From the NCBI GenBank assembly GCA_913775305.1, contig CAJYIY010000118.1:1-64000 (forward strand): a DNA stretch of 64,000 nt. The letters run 5' to 3'. The stretch's first letter is position 1; the number at the start of each line of letters is the position of its first letter. Below, in pieces: positions 41,186 to 50,326 of this stretch. Under the pieces are notes generated by a model. It was given only the letters and a program-made list of their open reading frames with translations, did no database searches and was not told the origin of the DNA. Source of the DNA: an uncultured Erwinia sp. GTDB taxonomy: Bacteria > Pseudomonadota > Gammaproteobacteria > Enterobacterales > Enterobacteriaceae. Made by a program: the position numbers and the translations under genes.

Positions 41186-42364
41186 TCAGAAACCTCGTTT
41201 CAGTTTGCCAGCGCTCGGGAATCGTGATTCGAAATCGCTGATTGATGCGGAGTCCTGAGCCAGTGGCGCAGAACGTGAATTTTCTTTCTGGCTGATAGCC
41301 ATGCGAACCAGCGACGGGAAAGCTGATGCGTGAACGCCATCGATATCAACACCAGATTGCTCCAGAGCAGTTCGGTAGACATCTTCAGCGGAGTCCATAG
41401 CAATCACATCGCCAATCAGAGGACGAACAGCTTGCTCAGCCTCGCGAATCTTCCGGAAGTTAGCAGCGGCCTCACGTGTTGCGCTGTCAGCCGCCAGTCG
41501 AATGGCGGAATCCATTGCTGTCTTTGAAACTTTTTCGTCTTTATCGTCGTCTTCGTCATCAGCGGTCTTTTTCTTCTCGTCATCCTCATCGTCGTCCGAA
41601 TCGTCTGCCGTTTTTTTCTTTTCCTTCTCGTCTTCGTCGTCTTCGTCATCAGCCGTTTTTTTGTCTTTCTCGTCTTCCTTTTCGGCTTCGTCGAGTGCCA
41701 GAAGCGCTTTACGCACCTCTTCGTCCAGATTCGCGTCTGCTGCCAGTAACGGCTTCAGCGTGGCGCGAATAGCCGCAGCTTTGCGTTTGCTCATGTGTCT
41801 TAACTCCAGGGGTAGTGAATCTGCGACCAATACGTCGCTTCCTGCGCGGCCTGTTTCAACCAGCGCTACGTGGTTCCCGATAATGTCCCGCATGATTCCG
41901 TCATAGACTTCACCAGTAGGGGTAGTGCCGGGGGTCATGTCAGCGACGTATTGGTACGACGAAGACAATTCTTCCTGCTCTTCCGTCTCGATACCGGCGA
42001 TGGCTGAGTTGTCCCACACGGACAGGCCGTTAGTGAGATACGTTCCGTCAAAGTCAGCGTTCGAGTGGGTAACCCCTACGCGATATTCGCGAGGAGGATC
42101 GCCGGGGAAGTCAGGGGTATGGATTGAAAGGAGCGGAATGTTGTTGAATGTTTCAGCGGCTTTCTTCAGTTCGTCAGGGTGTCGCCAGAGCCGGTAAATC
42201 TTCTCGGGGTCCAGTCCTAACTTATCAGCGCCGGGAATCTCTCTCCCGAAGTAAGGGCAGACATTGGCCTTGCTGATGTTGCTGACCTTTACCTGAAGCC
42301 TGCCGTTGCCATCGAACGAGCGCACTGATGCGCGGTCGAATGCCAACCGTTCAGTAGGTTTCAT
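41186..42364 (-). CDS. DUF2213 prohead protease/scaffold-like protein
   Basis: 392 residues from the ATG at 42364 (GAGAG ribosome site). The N-terminal half is DUF2213 ([55 protein letters not shown]), a head-maturation protease fold. The middle contains an acidic-lysine repeat, [15 protein letters not shown]-like, present three or four times. The C-terminal third is helical and scaffold-like. DNA of the repeat is low-complexity and may vary in copy number. Confidence 0.72.
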   Translation of the reverse strand: MKPTERLAFDRASVRSFDGNGRLQVKVSNISKANVCPYFGREIPGADKLGLDPEKIYRLWRHPDELKKAAETFNNIPLLSIHTPDFPGDPPREYRVGVTHSNADFDGTYLTNGLSVWDNSAIAGIETEEQEELSSSYQYVADMTPGTTPTGEVYDGIMRDIIGNHVALVETGRAGSDVLVADSLPLELRHMSKRKAAAIRATLKPLLAADANLDEEVRKALLALDEAEKEDEKDKKTADDEDDEDEKEKKKTADDSDDDEDDEKKKTADDEDDDKDEKVSKTAMDSAIRLAADSATREAAANFRKIREAEQAVRPLIGDVIAMDSAEDVYRTALEQSGVDIDGVHASAFPSLVRMAISQKENSRSAPLAQDSASISDFESRFPSAGKLKRGF

Positions 42365-42375
42365 ATTTCTCTCGT

Positions 42376-43188
42376 TTATTTCAGGCCGGGAAGGATAGCG
42401 CTCCAAGTGCAGCGGCAATTGATTTCTTCACCAGGCATCACCCACTTGCCATCCAGATACATTCCCCTGTCGAGATCGAACACCTTTCCATCCGCTTTAA
42501 CGTGCGATGGTCGGGGCTCTTTACCTGCATGGGAGTGCCGCCAGATGCCCTGAGTAATGCCGAGCGACTTCTGTCTGGCTGCCTGCATGGCTGAGGTGGC
42601 TTTATTATTCTGGTCACGTGCGATGAGAGCAGCACGGCGACGAGTGATGCCGTAACGCTTCTGCAATTCATCGGTGAGGTATGACAGGTCACGACCTCGG
42701 GACACCGACCGCATCACCAATCCCTCCACTTCGGTGAAATACTTCTCCGGTATGGAACGAATCAGCCCAACATTTTCAGTGATGATTGCCTGCAACGCGT
42801 TATTCATCGGCGCGGACATTTTAAACTCGACCGTAAATCCTGACTTTTTCAGCGCGTTGCTGATAGACACGTCAGTGTTTTGCATCGCATCACTGGCGAA
42901 ACGTGTAGCCAGTTTCTGCGCCAAATCATCAAACACTCTGGTCCAGCGCTTTGTCAGCTTTCGCATCGCTTCACGAAGGAATACCGCCGGGGATGCGTCC
43001 ATTGCCACCGCTGCTCCGCTTGCTTTGTAATTAGCGGTCAGCCAGTAGAAAACGGACTTCTGCATTGCTCTGACCTGGTTATCAAGCTGCCTGCGATACC
43101 ATGCTTCCACTCCTGCATTAGGTCTTATCGGGCTTATCGTCTTCTGACTCTTCCTCTTCATCGAACTCGTTTTCTTCTTCAATACCAT
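42376..43188 (-). CDS. Head morphogenesis protein (SPP1 gp7 / Mu F-like)
   Basis: 270 residues; a start at 43161 is also possible, both inside the portal 3' end. [40 protein letters not shown] and the end [20 protein letters not shown] are the hallmark of the minor head protein family. It binds the portal and is injected or structural. Confidence 0.82.
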   Translation of the reverse strand: MVLKKKTSSMKRKSQKTISPIRPNAGVEAWYRRQLDNQVRAMQKSVFYWLTANYKASGAAVAMDASPAVFLREAMRKLTKRWTRVFDDLAQKLATRFASDAMQNTDVSISNALKKSGFTVEFKMSAPMNNALQAIITENVGLIRSIPEKYFTEVEGLVMRSVSRGRDLSYLTDELQKRYGITRRRAALIARDQNNKATSAMQAARQKSLGITQGIWRHSHAGKEPRPSHVKADGKVFDLDRGMYLDGKWVMPGEEINCRCTWSAILPGLK

Positions 43189-44638
43189 CGCTTAAATCCA
43201 GTGAGTGATAAGGGGAGTCAGGGTCGTCGGCAACTTTCTGGCGCACTTCGTTGTTTGAGAGAACACCCTCAGTCACGTAAACAACATCTGTATCAGCATT
43301 AATCTTGCGAATCTCTGCTTTCTCTTTCTCGCTCATCTCGTATAGCGGCTCGAATTCAAAGTAGATATCCGGGTCTATGTCGCCGAACTCCGACAGCTGG
43401 ATAATGTCCAGGACGCGCTTTAGCGGCTCTTTAAACATTGCCTGTTGCAGAGAGTGGATGTAGTCGTAGAAAACGCGAATTTCTCCCTCAGACGATGCGT
43501 TTAAACCGCTTGGAGTGATACCAGCGTATTTAACCATCGGCTCGCCGGAAACAACGCACAGCTGCTCCAGAGCTTGGTACTGGAGCGTGTCCAGCCCGGT
43601 TAACGGAGCGCTCTTGAACTCCATACCCTCCGGCTTAGTGGGGTCGTTGTCTACAGCAAATGCGCCACGGTTATCGCGACACTGGTTGAACATCTGCAGG
43701 CGGTAAAGCAATGTGTCAGCCGCGCCGCCTGACAGGATGTTCTGCATGTCAGTACTGAGCACCGGCACAGAGAACGAGTGAATCATATCGCTTACACTAT
43801 CGCGCGTGCGAAGCCAGTTGTTCACATATGGCTCTGCAATCTGCACCAGAGAAATGCCACGGAAGTTATAGGACGCCTTCAGCAGGTCAGGAACCTGCCG
43901 AGACACGAAATCAATCATGCGGCTGGCATCTACAGTCTTGCCCATCACGAACCACTGCGAAGGCTTATAGAAATCTTTGCTCAGTGGGTTCTGCGCGTTG
44001 TACACGCCCGGGTAAGTCCATACTGGCTCGATAACCTGAAAGCCGTTCAAGCTGCCTTTAGTTATCTTCTTCGGGCTGATGAATAGCTTCGACTGAAGCT
44101 CTGTGTCATCAGTCCATGCCGACACATTACGTGCTGATTTCACATCAATATAAATCTGCCCGCCGCCAAAGTAGCCGTCATGCTCTGCCGCTTCTTTAAA
44201 GCGCTCCCGAACCTGGAATTTCTCCAGCGCGTTATGAAGCAACTTTGCTCGCTCTGACAGGTCATCATCGCCGACTGTTTTCAGCTTGATAAACTTGCGC
44301 GTCATTTCTTCGGCGAGGGTGCCGACCATTTTCCTGTATTCTGGCTTCTGCGCCAGCATTGCCAGATACGGATAGCCGGGGAATGCGTCAAGATCGCCGT
44401 AGGCGTAGCCGTTCTGGTATGACGCATTCAGTGCGCCATAGTCGCATGAGTCCATAGCAAGGACTGCTGAGCGAATGTTCTCGGGGATAACCCCTTTTGG
44501 CGGTTCGTATCTCTTAAACTCTCTCGGCGGCTTAGCCTGAATCGCAGCGACAGCCATTGGGTTAATTTTTATCTGAACCTTTTCAGGCTCTTTCACCGGC
44601 TCAGGCGCGGCGATTTGTTTCTTTTTAAACGGCCACAC
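43118..44638 (-). CDS. Portal protein (DUF1073)
   Basis: 506 residues. The core (YLAMLAQKPEYRKMVGTLAE, VWTYPGVYNAQNPLSKDFYK, KPEGMEFKSAPLTGLDTLQY, FYDYIHSLQQAMFKEPLKRV) is the DUF1073 portal type. Databases sometimes label this family 'anti-CBASS Acb1-like' through a shared domain name; here the place between TerL and the head protein indicates portal. The C-terminus is acidic ([18 protein letters not shown]). Confidence 0.8.
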   Translation of the reverse strand: MWPFKKKQIAAPEPVKEPEKVQIKINPMAVAAIQAKPPREFKRYEPPKGVIPENIRSAVLAMDSCDYGALNASYQNGYAYGDLDAFPGYPYLAMLAQKPEYRKMVGTLAEEMTRKFIKLKTVGDDDLSERAKLLHNALEKFQVRERFKEAAEHDGYFGGGQIYIDVKSARNVSAWTDDTELQSKLFISPKKITKGSLNGFQVIEPVWTYPGVYNAQNPLSKDFYKPSQWFVMGKTVDASRMIDFVSRQVPDLLKASYNFRGISLVQIAEPYVNNWLRTRDSVSDMIHSFSVPVLSTDMQNILSGGAADTLLYRLQMFNQCRDNRGAFAVDNDPTKPEGMEFKSAPLTGLDTLQYQALEQLCVVSGEPMVKYAGITPSGLNASSEGEIRVFYDYIHSLQQAMFKEPLKRVLDIIQLSEFGDIDPDIYFEFEPLYEMSEKEKAEIRKINADTDVVYVTEGVLSNNEVRQKVADDPDSPYHSLDLSDGIEEENEFDEEEESEDDKPDKT

Positions 44639-46009
44639 TTAAATTCTCCCGAGTTGGCTTGGGTCGATACGCATTGGTTTTTTGACAAGTGGAGCGAACG
44701 CCATAATTAGCGAGTCAGCCATGTTTGGTGATGGGATGCCTCGCTTTTTCATGTCCTTCTTGCTCTCCACTTTCACTTTCCCGTTGTTGTCGTAATCAAC
44801 CCATGGGCGCGATAGTTCAGCTTTCAGGTACTCCAATTTCACGATCGATGATGAGAGGCTTATCAGTTCTTCTGGCTTGTACTCCAATTCGCAAGTGGGA
44901 TTGGCCTTTCTGGCCTCTACACATCGCCACGTGCGATAAAACCTGTCGCGTACGTGCCACCATGCCTGCGCCTTGATGTTCGCAAACATGTCCTTATTCT
45001 TCTTACCAGCGACATATTCAGACTCAGGGTAAAGAACAGCGCCGCCTGCATTAAACCCCTGAATGTTAATTTTCGCGATTCTTCCCAATTGTGCTTTTAC
45101 TCCAGCGCCAACACCGATGGAGTCGTAAATTATCTCATCGGCATTTTGCTGCTCTGAGTAGACGTTGACGCGGTTAGACGATTCGATAACATCGCCTCGA
45201 TTCCACTCCTGAACATCAACAGCAACCGAGCCATGCCGTAGCGTTGTCGCGTTACTATCCTCACCTTCATCTGCAACATCGAACCCGACTCGCCTTTCTC
45301 CTTCAGCGTCAAAGCCCAGGGATTTGTGCGCGTCTACGGCGGCAGCAATCCACGATGGCTTGATGATTGCCATGTCACTGTCTGCAACCGGCTCGCCTTC
45401 CCAGATGTGCAGATAGAGGTCGTAGTCTCGCTCTTTGCACTCGGCCATCTGCGCTGGCAGCGGGGAGTCGTGGAAGTGAGGGTTATTGTTGTAATTCGCT
45501 TTCAGCACGATTGCGCCAGCAGGAGGATTTACGATGAAGCGCTGGTATGTGTCGTCGAGAATGTTCTTTGGGTTGAAGCTGACCCATATCTCAGAGTGTT
45601 TGTCGCCACGAATGGACGGGATTAGCACATCCCAAGAATCCTTCGTAACCGCTTCAGCCTCTTCCACCCAGCAAATGCCAACGCCCTGAATGGATTTAAT
45701 CTTTGTGACGTTGTTCTTGATGCCGGAGAACACGAAGCTTGCGCCCGTACCGAGATGGATGATCGTGCTCTTCTGAACCTCGAACTCCGCCGTGTAACCA
45801 AGCCGGTCTATCGTCTCACACAGTAGCTTGTGAACAGAGTCACTGATAGAACCCTGAAACTCACGCGTGCACAGGATGACGGTGTTAATGCGGCGGGACA
45901 CTTCGACGGCCAACTCTGCAAAGAAGTATGACTTACCGCTTCCCCGTCCACCGTAAGCGATTTTGTAAGGTGCGCTCTCGGCGAATGGCCGGAAATGTGG
46001 GTTAGCCAT
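44639..46009 (-). CDS. Terminase large subunit
   Basis: 456 residues. Walker A GGRGSGKS (near residue 22), Walker B-type [11 protein letters not shown], and a nuclease domain beginning [17 protein letters not shown]. It packages DNA through the portal. Overlaps the small subunit by 8 bp. Confidence 0.92.
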   Translation of the reverse strand: MANPHFRPFAESAPYKIAYGGRGSGKSYFFAELAVEVSRRINTVILCTREFQGSISDSVHKLLCETIDRLGYTAEFEVQKSTIIHLGTGASFVFSGIKNNVTKIKSIQGVGICWVEEAEAVTKDSWDVLIPSIRGDKHSEIWVSFNPKNILDDTYQRFIVNPPAGAIVLKANYNNNPHFHDSPLPAQMAECKERDYDLYLHIWEGEPVADSDMAIIKPSWIAAAVDAHKSLGFDAEGERRVGFDVADEGEDSNATTLRHGSVAVDVQEWNRGDVIESSNRVNVYSEQQNADEIIYDSIGVGAGVKAQLGRIAKINIQGFNAGGAVLYPESEYVAGKKNKDMFANIKAQAWWHVRDRFYRTWRCVEARKANPTCELEYKPEELISLSSSIVKLEYLKAELSRPWVDYDNNGKVKVESKKDMKKRGIPSPNMADSLIMAFAPLVKKPMRIDPSQLGRI

Positions 46010-46514
46010 CGTCGAAGATATCCTTGATAGAACGTTGCTCTACAGCAATAGCGCCAGAGATTTCTGTTTTGTCTTTGAACGCCTGAACATCGACGTGTTT
46101 ACCGAGTAATTCAAGGTTCTTCACTTTGTCCGGCCATTTGATTTTCTTCAGTAGGCCAGCAGCGTCACCAGCAAGCTCTGTAACGTCAATCCCTGACAGT
46201 GAGGTGCGCCAGACTTTCGGCCACTGAGGCAGTGGCTTTAGCTCGCCATTGGCAAGCAGGATATCCAGCACATCCATCTGGTCGATTTCAACCAGTCGCT
46301 TGAGAACATAGGCGGCGTCAATTCCAACCTCTTCATTGCGAGCGCCTTTCAGCTCAATGATTCGCGCGGCGATATTAGGTTTTATAAGGTTCTCGCAACC
46401 CTGAGCGGCGGCGGATTTCTCGCTGTAGCCCGCCCTGATAGCTGCCTGAGTGGCGTTTAGATCTTTCAGGTACTCACGGGCAAACAGCTCTTGTTTGTCA
46501 GTGAGCTTTGCCAT
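46002..46514 (-). CDS. Terminase small subunit
   Basis: 170 residues, [40 protein letters not shown], the Terminase_2 helix-turn-helix, followed by a central oligomerisation region. It recognises the packaging site, probably located just upstream (46.9-47.2 kb). Confidence 0.9.
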   Translation of the reverse strand: MAKLTDKQELFAREYLKDLNATQAAIRAGYSEKSAAAQGCENLIKPNIAARIIELKGARNEEVGIDAAYVLKRLVEIDQMDVLDILLANGELKPLPQWPKVWRTSLSGIDVTELAGDAAGLLKKIKWPDKVKNLELLGKHVDVQAFKDKTEISGAIAVEQRSIKDIFDDG

Positions 46515-46537
46515 TCAGAATTTCCTCCTGGTTGGTT

Positions 46538-46873
46538 TTATTTAGGAGGGTTAACGAAGCCGCTGAACCCGTTTGAATCAAGCTCAGCCATGACTGAAAC
46601 AACGACCCGAACTCCTTCATCCATCGTCACGTCAAAATACTCACCATGCAGGTGATGAGCAGAAAGCCGATCATGAGTCATCTTCTCAACCAGCCTGAAG
46701 TCGTAACGCCGGTCTGTTATGTAGCTTTCGGTAACCTCGAACCCTTCATACTTTTTGAGCTCGGTAAATCTCCCTATGCATTTATGACGGGAAGACATTC
46801 CTACCTTAACTTTCTCACCATTGCTTGCGACATAAACTCTGCCGCCGTTACGAGTTAATAGCTTCGCTACCAT
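46538..46873 (-). CDS. GIY-YIG-like nuclease family small protein
   Basis: 111 residues from the ATG at 46873 (AGGAAAG). GRVYVASNGEKVKVGMSSRH has the VYV(A)...VKVGMS shape of T5orf172-type GIY-YIG proteins, then ELKKYEGFEVTESYITDRRY, HDRLSAHHLHGEYFDV with His-His and Glu as possible active-site residues. Nuclease genes beside terminase often aid cos cleavage. Confidence 0.55.
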   Translation of the reverse strand: MVAKLLTRNGGRVYVASNGEKVKVGMSSRHKCIGRFTELKKYEGFEVTESYITDRRYDFRLVEKMTHDRLSAHHLHGEYFDVTMDEGVRVVVSVMAELDSNGFSGFVNPPK

Positions 46874-47161
46874 GTGCTTTCCTTTCGGTGGTGAGCCTAA
46901 GTTCACGCGGATAAAAGCAGCCCACAGAGTGAAAGCATTACTGCTTACCCCATAGACTCACCCCGCAAGGCTCTGTGGATTATTGCCCCGTGACAGGCAT
47001 TCAGAAGAATTGACTGGCTGGTTTTCAATCGGTGTGTATTTTTGCGGTAATATTCGATACCACTGCATCAGGATTCAGTGTGTTTATTCTGTGAAGGCCA
47101 CTATTTAGCAGCCTTGGTAGAATATTCTAAAAAGCCGTTGTGAAAGTGGCTCTCAGATTGG
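46874..47161. other. Non-coding stretch before the terminase genes, possible packaging site
   Basis: No gene seen. An inverted repeat CCACAGAG (46922-46929) / CTCTGTGG (46971-46978) encloses a smaller hairpin AGCA-TTAC-TGCT. The location just ahead of the terminase genes fits a cos or pac site, but no known cos sequence is recognisable. Confidence 0.4.
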
Positions 47162-47341
47162 TTATTTTTTTTGTTCCGAAACTTCTCTTCGCTCTCTCAA
47201 GGCCAGAAGTATGTCAATCAGTAAATCGACGTTCTCCACGAATGCGACACCTTTTGCTACCCGACCACTTGAGAAGTAATCAACTGCGTTTTTGAGGTAT
47301 CGCTGAGCGGTTTCCAGTTGCGCCTTCTCGCTTTTAGTCAC
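47162..47341 (-). CDS. Small hypothetical protein, GTG start
   Basis: 59 residues, MTKSEKAQLETAQRYLKNAV then ENVDLLIDILLALRERREVS. The GTG at 47341 lies inside the Rha stop region (8-base overlap) after a GGGGGTG ribosome site, so it is coupled to rha. Helical; unknown role. Confidence 0.6.
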   Translation of the reverse strand: MTKSEKAQLETAQRYLKNAVDYFSSGRVAKGVAFVENVDLLIDILLALRERREVSEQKK

Positions 47342-47873
47342 TAAGCACCCCCGGGAGACTAATTTGTGATTTTTTTTCTAACTGCTCTATCCTGGCTAGC
47401 AGTACAGGCTTCTTCACCCTACCCCATCGATTGAGCAGGCGACCTGACATGCTGGCCACGTCTTTCTCTTTCATGTATTCCAGCATTACGGCGTTGCGCT
47501 CTGCTTCATGGCTTTCACTGTACTTGCGGAGTTCTGATGTCATCCAGTTGAAGGCGTTTATGTACGCCTCTTTAACCGCATCTGCTTTTGCCCCGGTAAA
47601 CCCCATTACAAGCATCATGAATCCGCTGAAGTCCATTCGGTAATAAGCCTGGCTTTTATCGAACAATCCTAACTCATTGATTTTCTCGACTGCGCAAAAG
47701 TGCGCTTTCCTGAATTCTTCAGAGAATCGACTGTTTCTATAAGCTCTCATAACATCCGCGTGTCGCTTGTTGAATGCTTTGGCTATCTGCAGAGTGTCAG
47801 TTACCGGCTCACCATCAGCAGCAGTGATCAGCTGGCGGAAATCGAATTCAGGAATTATCTTTAGTTCGTTCAT
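47334..47873 (-). CDS. Rha-family phage regulatory protein
   Basis: 179 residues from the ATG at 47873. GEPVTDTLQIAKAFNKRHAD, VMRAYRNSRFSEEFRKAHFC, MDFSGFMMLVMGFTGAKADA, FNWMTSELRKYSESHEAERN are diagnostic of Rha (pRha). Rha proteins interfere with phage growth in hosts lacking IHF and probably bind DNA. Lies between lysis and packaging genes. Confidence 0.85.
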   Translation of the reverse strand: MNELKIIPEFDFRQLITAADGEPVTDTLQIAKAFNKRHADVMRAYRNSRFSEEFRKAHFCAVEKINELGLFDKSQAYYRMDFSGFMMLVMGFTGAKADAVKEAYINAFNWMTSELRKYSESHEAERNAVMLEYMKEKDVASMSGRLLNRWGRVKKPVLLARIEQLEKKSQISLPGVLSD

Positions 47874-48029
47874 TGCGTTTACCTTTCTTTGAGATGAACC
47901 TTTGCCGCATAGGAAACCAGCCCGTCGAGGCTCGCCAGCACTAACTGACTTCCTCAAAGGCTCATTTCAAAGGGTTCGGTTCGACGTGGTTTTATGCGCG
48001 TGCGGTGCGCGGTGATTTACTTCGGGTGC

Positions 48030-48053
48030 AAAAAAGCCCCGCTAATGCGAGGC
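48030..48053 (-). terminator. Intrinsic terminator after the lysis genes
   Basis: Minus strand GCCTCGC-ATTA-GCGGGGC followed by six T. It overlaps the Rz1 stop codon and would stop non-antiterminated transcripts before the packaging genes. Confidence 0.8.
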
Positions 48054-48329
48054 TCGTGATTCTTCTATCTGCTGTATTGCCCTGATCTTTCCATTGCACT
48101 CGTCGAGTGAGTCGAGCAACTTAAGATTCAACAGAACGCTGTCGCCGTATGTGAATTGTGCAGGTACGTCAGGGATATAACATTCAATCAGCAGGTTTGC
48201 CGTGATTGGCAGATATGGCTGCTTTACTGTTGCGTACTGCGTCTGTTTGTTTCCGCAGCTTGTCAGTAGCAGCGTCAGGCACAGCAACGATGCTGCACGT
48301 ATTGCTACGCAGGGCCTCTTTGACTTCAT
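48042..48329 (-). CDS. Rz1: Rz1-like outer-membrane spanin lipoprotein
   Basis: 95 residues with a lipobox (SLLCLTLLLTSCGNK, acylated Cys near residue 25). Its 5' 146 bp are embedded in the Rz gene in another frame, the usual nested arrangement. It connects with Rz to fuse inner and outer membranes at lysis. Confidence 0.82.
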   Translation of the reverse strand: MKSKRPCVAIRAASLLCLTLLLTSCGNKQTQYATVKQPYLPITANLLIECYIPDVPAQFTYGDSVLLNLKLLDSLDECNGKIRAIQQIEESRASH

Positions 48330-48609
48330 CTTGCAACCTCTGCTGTTTCATCTCTGCTGCCGCCCGGCGTCGTGCTTCGGTTTTGACGATTTCGTTTTGC
48401 TCTCCGACCCTGTCAGCAAGATTGTTTAACGTGGCCGCCAGGTCATTATTCTTACTGCTCAATTCTGTGTTTGCGTCCCGAAGTCGCTCATTGCGAGCTG
48501 TCAGCACAGTATTGTCATAGCCAAGTTTGCCGATGAAACCGAAAATGATGAGAAGGAAAATGTACGGGATGAGCGTTTTAATTCGCTCCGGTGTGAGAAG
48601 ACTCAGCAT
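48184..48609 (-). CDS. Rz: Rz-like inner-membrane spanin
   Basis: 141 residues. One N-terminal membrane segment (TLIPYIFLLIIFGFIGKLGY), then a periplasmic coiled coil (RNERLRDANTELSSKNNDLA, ALNNLADRVGEQNEIV-like). Overlaps the endolysin gene by 7 bp. Confidence 0.85.
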   Translation of the reverse strand: MLSLLTPERIKTLIPYIFLLIIFGFIGKLGYDNTVLTARNERLRDANTELSSKNNDLAATLNNLADRVGEQNEIVKTEARRRAAAEMKQQRLQDEVKEALRSNTCSIVAVPDAATDKLRKQTDAVRNSKAAISANHGKPAD

Positions 48610-49229
48610 AAAACAGACTCCGCCAGTTTCGTTCTGGTTTTGCGATCATTCAGGCCGTTGGTGCCGCCGTTGATGCGTTTAGTCAGACCGGTTACATCGC
48701 CGGTATCAGCGAACTGGTTGCAGTTGTTGGATTTCCAGAACCAGCCAGCAGAACGAGCTGCGTTCTCGTCCGTCAGTAGCAGGTCGGGGTTTTTCAGCAG
48801 GTCAATGCCCAGTGCCTTTCCGCATGCGGCGTAATTGTCGCGGAACGTCACTTGTTTCAGGCCTCTGCCCCTATACTTCCAGCCGTCACCATTAAGGTTA
48901 TTTCCGTATCGCCCGCCGTAGACGATGTTTGCAATTGCCGCCTGTCGCGCCAGGGATAGTGGCGGCTCTCCGGCTTTGCGCCCGAATTGCTCACGCTGCG
49001 CTGCAGTTAACCGACTTCCGAAGATGGCCAGCCCGGCAATAGAGTAATTCAGGCTTTCTGATACAGCCCGGAATCCGTTTGATTCAGTGCCAACCTGAGC
49101 AATGAAGTGAGCAAGCCGTGTCGGCGTGTCGATGCCGAACTCTTTCGCTGCAGCAGTGATATGATCGAACCACTTTTCAGCCAGCGCACCACTGATACCT
49201 GCAGCTTTTGCAAACTGTTGCTTATTCAC
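48603..49229 (-). CDS. Endolysin, glycoside hydrolase family 19
   Basis: 208 residues. RLAHFIAQVGTESNGFRAVS, YGGRYGNNLNGDGWKYRGRG, LKQVTFRDNYAACGKALGID, TKRINGGTNGLNDRK are the GH19 chitinase/lysozyme-like motifs. There is no signal sequence, so export relies on the holin. It overlaps the holin gene by 8 bp. Confidence 0.9.
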   Translation of the reverse strand: MNKQQFAKAAGISGALAEKWFDHITAAAKEFGIDTPTRLAHFIAQVGTESNGFRAVSESLNYSIAGLAIFGSRLTAAQREQFGRKAGEPPLSLARQAAIANIVYGGRYGNNLNGDGWKYRGRGLKQVTFRDNYAACGKALGIDLLKNPDLLLTDENAARSAGWFWKSNNCNQFADTGDVTGLTKRINGGTNGLNDRKTRTKLAESVLC

Positions 49230-49539
49230 TCTTGGCCTCTCCGGATGCTTTGTTCAGAAATCTGGCTTCAAGAGCCTTTATGAATGCGGGGCCAGTCCAT
49301 CCAGCCAGGCCGCAGCAACTGCCGATCATCTCAACAGGCCAGCCGTAATAGCTGGCTATCATCCCCATTAGCAACCCGGCAAAAATGCTGACGATTATTT
49401 GCAGGCACAATGTGCGCCAGCTGAATGCATCGCCATTCAATACTTTGTATGAGTAGCTTGCAATCGCACCGACAAGGGTCATTACGAAAGCAATGAGCAT
49501 GGACAGCAGATTGGGATCGTTCTTCCAGGGCATTTTCAT
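49222..49539 (-). CDS. Holin with dual-start MKM motif
   Basis: 105 residues from the ATG at 49539. It begins MKMPWKNDPNLLSMLIAFVM and has hydrophobic segments LIAFVMTLVGAIASYSY, LCLQIIVSIFAGLLMGMIAS and possibly a third, with a charged C-terminus. The ATG AAA ATG start recalls lambda S, whose two starts give holin and antiholin. First gene of the lysis cassette. Confidence 0.8.
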   Translation of the reverse strand: MKMPWKNDPNLLSMLIAFVMTLVGAIASYSYKVLNGDAFSWRTLCLQIIVSIFAGLLMGMIASYYGWPVEMIGSCCGLAGWTGPAFIKALEARFLNKASGEAKSE

Positions 49540-49612
49540 GTCTCTTACCTCTGCCAAGGAGGTGCTTTGCAAGTGAATTAAGGCGCAGTGCGTTGTAATC
49601 GCTATGCAAAGC

Positions 49613-49642
49613 GCAAAAAAAAGGCCGCTCTATGGCGACCTT
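49613..49642 (-). terminator. Intrinsic terminator between tRNA-Thr and holin
   Basis: Minus strand AAGGTCGC-CATAGA-GCGGCCTT (one A-C mismatch) followed by eight T. It ends the tRNA-containing leader unless Q antiterminates. Confidence 0.78.
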
Positions 49643-49649
49643 GAAGTGT

Positions 49650-49725
49650 TGGTGCAAACTGAGGGGCTCGAACCCCCGACCTCCTGATTACAAATCCGGC
49701 GCTCTACCATCTGAGCTAAGCATGC
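49650..49725 (-). tRNA. Prophage-encoded tRNA-Thr (anticodon TGT)
   Basis: 76 nt with encoded CCA. D-arm GCTC-AGATGGTA-GAGC, anticodon loop TTTGTAA, T-arm GGGGG-TTCGAGC-CCCTC. The acceptor (GCATGCT/AGTTTGC) has one T-T mismatch and one G-T, and the anticodon stem has one G-A mismatch, so it may be weak or unprocessed. It lies in the late leader between two terminators, like tRNAs of Shiga-toxin phages. Confidence 0.85.
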
Positions 49726-50036
49726 AAATGATTGTGTGGTGGCCGGTGCTGATCTCCGGCATCTGTCGTTGGGCTGGACGCGCTGGTGACGAAGGTATTC
49801 AGCCCTAAACCGTTATGTCACCCACACTCGACACGCTATTTTTTGCTGCGCATCAGCCTGCGCATTCACCACATCGCTAATGCCGGGTGGCCGGGTCTTT
49901 GTAATACCCCTTACCTGGATGGGTGGCTAATTATTTCCGCCCAGCATTGCGATGCGTACTCCGTTTCGTGGAGTTACCGGCGGTTGCGAACTCCGCACCA
50001 GTGCAGAACTTATTTTTTCCGCAGAAGGACATGCCA

Positions 50037-50106
50037 CATCGGTTAAGAGCATTCAACGGACTCGTTCAGGTGGAATCCGAAGGTGTGAGAAATGCTCTTA
50101 CCGATG
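50037..50106 (-). ncRNA. Structured 70-nt RNA element of unknown role
   Basis: Minus strand: outer stem CATCGGT-AAGAGCATT paired with AATGCTCTT-A-ACCGATG (16 bp, one bulge), an internal loop, then an inner stem CGGATTC/GAGTCCG with a 9-base loop. It sits directly downstream of the leader terminator and upstream of tRNA-Thr. It is not a recognisable tRNA. It may be a small RNA or part of an antitermination/processing signal. Confidence 0.55.
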
Positions 50107-50110
50107 CAAT

Positions 50111-50137
50111 AAAAAAGCCCCGGACTATGCCAGGGCT
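50111..50137 (-). terminator. Late-leader terminator (tR'-like)
   Basis: Minus strand AGCCCTGG-CATAGT-CCGGGGCT followed by six T, about 190 bp after the Q gene. This is where the lambda late promoter transcript stops unless Q is present. Confidence 0.82.
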
Positions 50138-50326
50138 AATTATTGTCAGACCTCCCAGCCTGACCGCACCTTGTACCCACGCACACGCGTGGTTTGGGGT
50201 GTAGGCGGTATCAGCGATTCAGGAGCCGCCTCTGTATTCCTGAACCGCCGCTCAGTTCGTTTTACTCCCCGAGCTTAGCTGTACTTTGCCAGGTCACATG
50301 CCCTTTGTCTTTAGCAATTCGTGCTA
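50138..50326 (-). promoter_or_regulatory. Late promoter/leader region (pR'-like)
   Basis: Between Q and its terminator. A -10 candidate CATAAT lies at about 50313-50318, without a clear -35. The leader has competing dyads: TTCAGGA/TCCTGAA, or GGCGG with either of two CCGCC copies (about 50205-50250). Position is the argument; the promoter elements are weakly supported. Confidence 0.4.

Noticed and set aside
41502-41906. Serine-rich rightward protein
   Set aside because: The serine runs are the antisense of the acidic-lysine repeats in the DUF2213 gene.
43118-44638. Reading the DUF1073 protein as an anti-CBASS nuclease
   Set aside because: Position between terminase and head morphogenesis genes and the 506-residue length fit a portal; the anti-CBASS label comes from shared domain naming.
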